Assembly (NCBI GenBank): GCA_945891505.1
Contig: CAMDDL010000020.1
Span: forward strand, 1-42,971
Direction of reading: 5' to 3'
DNA from: Maricaulis salignorans
GTDB lineage: Bacteria; Pseudomonadota; Alphaproteobacteria; Caulobacterales; Aquidulcibacteraceae
Length of the DNA stretch: 42,971 nucleotides
In this document: positions 40,207 through 42,971 of the stretch, in pieces
Position numbering within the stretch: position 1 is the stretch's first letter
Layout of the letters: the number at the start of each line of letters is the position of its first letter
Notes under the pieces: model-generated
What the model was told of the DNA's origin: nothing
Database searches by the model: none
Seen by the model: only the letters and a program-made list of their open reading frames with translations
Program-made: the position numbers and the translations under genes

Positions 40207-41136
40207 TTAAGCGTCAATTTTTTCACGGACGCCAGGAATGGCTTCGCGTAGGTCAAAGCTGGGCGTGAGTTCATGCTCCTGCGCTTTTTGGATCTGGATG
40301 GCCTTAAAAGCCCGCGCCAGGGCAAGCTTACCTAGTGCACGCGGGTCAAGACCTGCTTGGATCTCTGGCGCCATGTTGAGACGGCGGCGCAGCACGCCAT
40401 TGGCGTAAATGACGTTAGCCCGCAAGAGAGCCGCCGGCGTCATGAACTCAACCGATAGCGAGACATTGACCATCGGCCCATTGACGATGCGATGGGGGGC
40501 ATTTTGCGCCCAAGTCACCATCATACCGGGTTCCAGCGTCACATCTTGAGCCTCTTGGTCCCAAGCCAGATCGAACGGAATTTGCTCGTCGGTTTCACGC
40601 AGCACAACGGCCTCAATCTGTTCGGGGCGAGCAAACGGGGCTTTTGGGGGATAGACGCGGACATGCTTGGTGCCGCGAACTTGCCAGAGCGAAACCAAGG
40701 GCGAATCCAGATGATAGAAGACCTGTGCATTCGGCGATGAAATCAGCACCCCGAGGTCGCGCTTCATCGTCTTTAGACCAGAAACATTGGCTTCCTTGTC
40801 GTGGAAAATTTCGTCGCACAACGCGGCATACTCAGGCAGATGGGAATTGGTGGCACGCAGGTTCAGCCAAATCCGTCCCTCTTCAACAGCCCGCATCAAC
40901 TCAGCGCCGCTCATGTCCCCGGCCTTGCCGATGCGCCAGGACTGCCAATCCACCGGATCATGGCCCATCGTAAAGACGCCTAACTTATCGCGTGGATAGG
41001 TGTCCAAGAGTGCCGCCAAACCTGCATCAGAGAACATCGGCCATGTGTGCAGATTATGCTCTGCCACAATGGTCTCAGGACCAAAGCGTTGAGATACGTC
41101 ATTAGGCCAAGAGACGATCAAACCTGGTTTAGTCAT
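40207..41136 (-). CDS. JmjC/cupin-like domain protein
   Basis: A 309-residue soluble protein of the cupin-like (JmjC-related) group. The metal-binding strand reads FYHLDSPLVSLWQVRGTKHV (H-x-D, about residues 138-157), and the second His is in TWAQNAPHRIVNG (about 209-221), followed by MVNVSLSVEF. Such proteins are Fe(II)/2-oxoglutarate oxygenases that hydroxylate proteins or small molecules; the target is unknown. It overlaps the upstream acyltransferase-like gene by 8 bases, so the two are translationally coupled and probably act together. Confidence 0.8.
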   Translation of the reverse strand: MTKPGLIVSWPNDVSQRFGPETIVAEHNLHTWPMFSDAGLAALLDTYPRDKLGVFTMGHDPVDWQSWRIGKAGDMSGAELMRAVEEGRIWLNLRATNSHLPEYAALCDEIFHDKEANVSGLKTMKRDLGVLISSPNAQVFYHLDSPLVSLWQVRGTKHVRVYPPKAPFARPEQIEAVVLRETDEQIPFDLAWDQEAQDVTLEPGMMVTWAQNAPHRIVNGPMVNVSLSVEFMTPAALLRANVIYANGVLRRRLNMAPEIQAGLDPRALGKLALARAFKAIQIQKAQEHELTPSFDLREAIPGVREKIDA

Positions 41137-42262
41137 CAGAAGACACTCTATCTGGTTGTTGGGCTTTACCGCGCGCCATGAGGCGGCGCGGCGCAGAGGC
41201 TACTGCAGCCCAACCCGCATGCAAACGCCCTGCCAAGTCAGGCTCCACGCTTGCGATCAAGTCTAGGCGTTTTCTGATCAAGCCGATTGGGCCTGTATAG
41301 GCCGTTGAGAAAGCGGTCGCCGCTCGCCCGATTTGGCCAGCCTGAAAAGTCACCGGATTGCGTGCAAACTGTGATTTATAGTGGCTGTGCCCTTGTGCCA
41401 AATCAATGATCTCAATGCCAATATCTTCGGCATGTCGGAACATGTAGGCTAATAAAACAATCCCCGGCGCACACATATGTGCCTTTGGGCAGGCGGAAGC
41501 GATCCAAGGATGGTACCAACCGCCTTGACGCACGCCAAATTGCCCTGAAACCAAGTGATCACCAGCGTACAGCGTATTCAGACAGCCACCAAACTCTGGG
41601 TTGGTGCGGCTAAACAAGTCCTGCATCATCGCTTTCACCCATTGCGGGCGCAGCACATCGGTTAGACCTGACTCGTGGTACTGATCTATTTTGATCTGCA
41701 AAACAGTATCCAGCGCTGATGGGTCTTGGTCGCCGGTTACAAAGCGGATCGGGCCTAATTCCCGCTCCATCTTATTTTCCCGACGCCGCAAATTCTTCGC
41801 CCATTTGTGGTTAGCCTTCTGCAGGCGTTCCAACTTTGCGGTGCCACCATCTTTCACACTGATGCGATAGCCCAGTGTCGGCTCTAATTGGACGCTTTGA
41901 AACCAACCATGCGGGTCTATCAGGCCCGAGACAGCCAAGCACTCAATCCCAACTTCGGCCAGAAACGCTGTGCCATCAGGCCTTAAGCCAGGCTCACTTA
42001 CGATGGCTTGATAGTCCGAGAACGGCGCACCAACAGGGCGTGCATGGCCGTGACTGGCCCTATGAAACGCAAAGAATGCCACGTCACGCCCGTCCTTCGT
42101 GGCAATGGCCATCTGCACGTCGCCGCGATGGCGCTGAACCAATTGTGCAAAATAGGGCCCTACAAGGGGCGAGCCAAACTCCGGCGTCTCGCGCTGCAGC
42201 GCAGCCCAACGGTCAACCTGACCTTCGGTCAGGGCGTCAGCAGAGATCGTGGTGACTTTCAC
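41129..42262 (-). CDS. FemAB/GNAT-like acyltransferase
   Basis: A 377-residue protein of the BioF2-like/FemAB-type GNAT group (double GNAT fold). Seen are the basic helix KANHKWAKNLRRRENKMERE (about 170-190), DQYHESGLTDVLRPQWVKAM, and the C-terminal GNAT half with GIVLLAYMFRHAEDIGIEII followed by DLAQGHSHYKSQF. Members transfer acyl or aminoacyl groups in polysaccharide or peptidoglycan-linked pathways. The start is a GTG at 42262, with GGAG six bases upstream. A longer frame would extend into repeat E1 and is rejected. It overlaps a cupin gene by 8 bases. Confidence 0.82.
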   Translation of the reverse strand: MKVTTISADALTEGQVDRWAALQRETPEFGSPLVGPYFAQLVQRHRGDVQMAIATKDGRDVAFFAFHRASHGHARPVGAPFSDYQAIVSEPGLRPDGTAFLAEVGIECLAVSGLIDPHGWFQSVQLEPTLGYRISVKDGGTAKLERLQKANHKWAKNLRRRENKMERELGPIRFVTGDQDPSALDTVLQIKIDQYHESGLTDVLRPQWVKAMMQDLFSRTNPEFGGCLNTLYAGDHLVSGQFGVRQGGWYHPWIASACPKAHMCAPGIVLLAYMFRHAEDIGIEIIDLAQGHSHYKSQFARNPVTFQAGQIGRAATAFSTAYTGPIGLIRKRLDLIASVEPDLAGRLHAGWAAVASAPRRLMARGKAQQPDRVSSDD

Positions 42263-42375
42263 GGGTAACTCCGTCTTTAAAAAACGAACGCGCGCTGAAT
42301 GTGACGAAACCGGTATCACCCAAATCCTAGGATTGCGTTGACGGGGCTGTGATGGGGGGCACACCCCTTCACCAA

Positions 42376-42426
42376 CTCCGCCAGCATTGGCGCATGCGCC
42401 GCTGTGTCCCAAAGGGACTGAAGGGG
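42376..42426 (+). repeat. Dispersed repeat E1, copy 2
   Basis: CTCCGCC, GGCGCATGCGCC (42389-42400), TGTGTCCC, AAAGGGACTGAAGGGG. Same order and orientation as at 157-216, with only a shortened left spacer. Confidence 0.75.
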
Positions 42427-42497
42427 CTTGCTCTCGCAAGTTTGTTATCCCCGCCGAAGCGAAGCGCAGAGCGGGGACCTCAAAGGACCGCGTGAGC

Positions 42498-42539
42498 CAC
42501 TAGCTGCGCATCGATACGCGGTGACATGCGCAGCTAGTG
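42498..42539. repeat. Palindromic repeat E2, copy 2
   Basis: CACTAGCTGCGCAT (42498-42511) against ATGCGCAGCTAGTG (42526-42539), a perfect 14-bp stem with a 14-nt loop. Relative to copy 1 the fourth pair changed from G-C to T-A on both arms. CAAAGGACCGCG again lies just upstream. Confidence 0.8.
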
Positions 42540-42785
42540 CTGCGCGCTCCTCTTTGCCCCCACCCACACTCATAGCCCCGCGCGGAAAACCACCGGGGTG
42601 CACCTTGTAGAGGGGCCGGGGCGCGTGGTGTGCGCCAGATAGGGTGGGCCAGATTAACGGCCTGGCCCGGAATACGACGCAAACCATGCGCCCCGGCTGA
42701 AATAAGTACGCGTGCCCAAGGGAAGATCATGAGCCCTCCTCTGTGGTGACATTTCCCCCGCCTGTACATGAAGGCCCATTTTAAG

Positions 42786-42821
42786 CGCGTTTTGATCCAA
42801 AGGAGCAAAGTTGCGCGGCAA
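42786..42821. repeat. Degenerate copy of the cheR-downstream dyad
   Basis: GCGTTTTGATCCAAAGGAGC followed by AAAGTTGCGCGGCAAC resembles the minus strand of 32122-32155 (GCGGTTTGATCCATTTGG, ATCAAAGTTGCGCG). A small GTTGC-GCG-GCAAC hairpin closes it. Confidence 0.45.
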
Positions 42822-42913
42822 CAAAAATGAAACGATCCCGCGAGTTTTGTTTCAAGCCTATTGAAAGACTTGACCTCCGGCTTCACACGGCAGTCGGTCT
42901 TGAGCACACCGGG

Positions 42914-42936
42914 CATAAGGACAGCTAATCCTTATG
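42914..42936. promoter_or_regulatory. Inverted repeat CATAAGGA/TCCTTATG
   Basis: Perfect 8-bp arms with a 7-nt spacer, close to the right edge. Candidate operator or leader hairpin for a gene outside the window; unsupported beyond the symmetry. Confidence 0.35.
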
Positions 42937-42971
42937 AAAACACGAGGCAGCCACGTCCACCCCGATTAACC

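Larger units (their letters stand above)
42263..42971. other. Gene-free right edge with repeats
   Basis: No gene that I can support. Contains repeats E1 and E2 copy 2, a CCGCGCGGAAAACCACCGG region, a dyad-like sequence near 42786-42821, and an inverted repeat CATAAGGA/TCCTTATG at 42914-42936. The last two probably belong to the control region of a gene beyond the window. Confidence 0.55.

Noticed and set aside
42263-42439. N-terminal extension of the acyltransferase-like protein
   Set aside because: It would translate repeat E1; the GTG at 42262 has a proper ribosome binding site and begins at the conserved part.
42934-42969. Eleven-codon reading frame MKTRGSHVHPD near the right edge, as a leader peptide
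   Set aside because: No ribosome binding site of good quality, no run of regulatory codons and the downstream gene is outside the window.

Overview
The window looks like the chromosome of an alphaproteobacterium close to Caulobacterales/Hyphomonadaceae. A GcrA homologue sits divergently from a ChpT-type phosphotransferase, there is a methylsuccinyl-CoA dehydrogenase of the ethylmalonyl-CoA pathway, and the chemotaxis operon has the alphaproteobacterial hybrid-CheA layout. Codon use is moderately GC-rich. A few genes (about 2.5-4.8 kb, 14.2-15.0 kb and 24.1-24.9 kb) look more AT-rich and accessory. No rRNA, tRNA or CRISPR array was seen.

Layout. 0.3-2.0 kb: DUF1838 protein and a glutathione S-transferase (GST). 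2.0-4.8 kb: an island of small palindromic repeats, an unknown protein and a complete IS1182-type element. 5.0-7.5 kb: divergent SMP-30 lactonase and exported RidA around two related dyads, then an HSD10-like dehydrogenase. 7.6-10.5 kb: two glycosyltransferases (GT4, GT9) and infC, which appears to start on AUC behind a foldable leader. 10.7-13.6 kb: four overlapping genes (ArsR regulator, circularly permuted ATP-grasp protein, TVP38/TMEM64 membrane protein, GST), the best candidate here for an undescribed system. 13.7-15.2 kb: second repeat island with an unknown gene and a probable broken gene. 15.2-17.8 kb: telA with two xpaC-like genes. 17.9-23.8 kb: an exported alpha/beta-hydrolase-fold protein lacking its nucleophile, a TolC-type channel, an EAL phosphodiesterase and mcd. 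24.1-24.9 kb: a HEPN/Abi-like protein.

25.0-32.1 kb holds gcrA, divergent chpT, and cheA-cheW-cheY-cheB-cheR with overlapping or closely spaced genes and no chemoreceptor. 32.2-39.6 kb: a DmdC-like acyl-CoA dehydrogenase, a YceI-cytochrome b561-YceI operon, a Sua5-type tRNA modification enzyme, an aspartate aminotransferase, a 2OG-Fe(II) oxygenase-like protein and ArfB. 39.6-42.3 kb: a cold-shock protein and an overlapping pair encoding a FemAB/GNAT-like acyltransferase and a JmjC-type cupin. The right edge repeats the palindromic elements of the left edge.

Several dispersed repeat families (called A, B, C/D, E1 and E2 here) fill the long gene-free gaps. One (E2) shows a compensatory base-pair change between copies and another (B) is a two-hairpin composite found in opposite orientations 11.8 kb apart. 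All functional assignments are read from sequence motifs only; no database search was possible.
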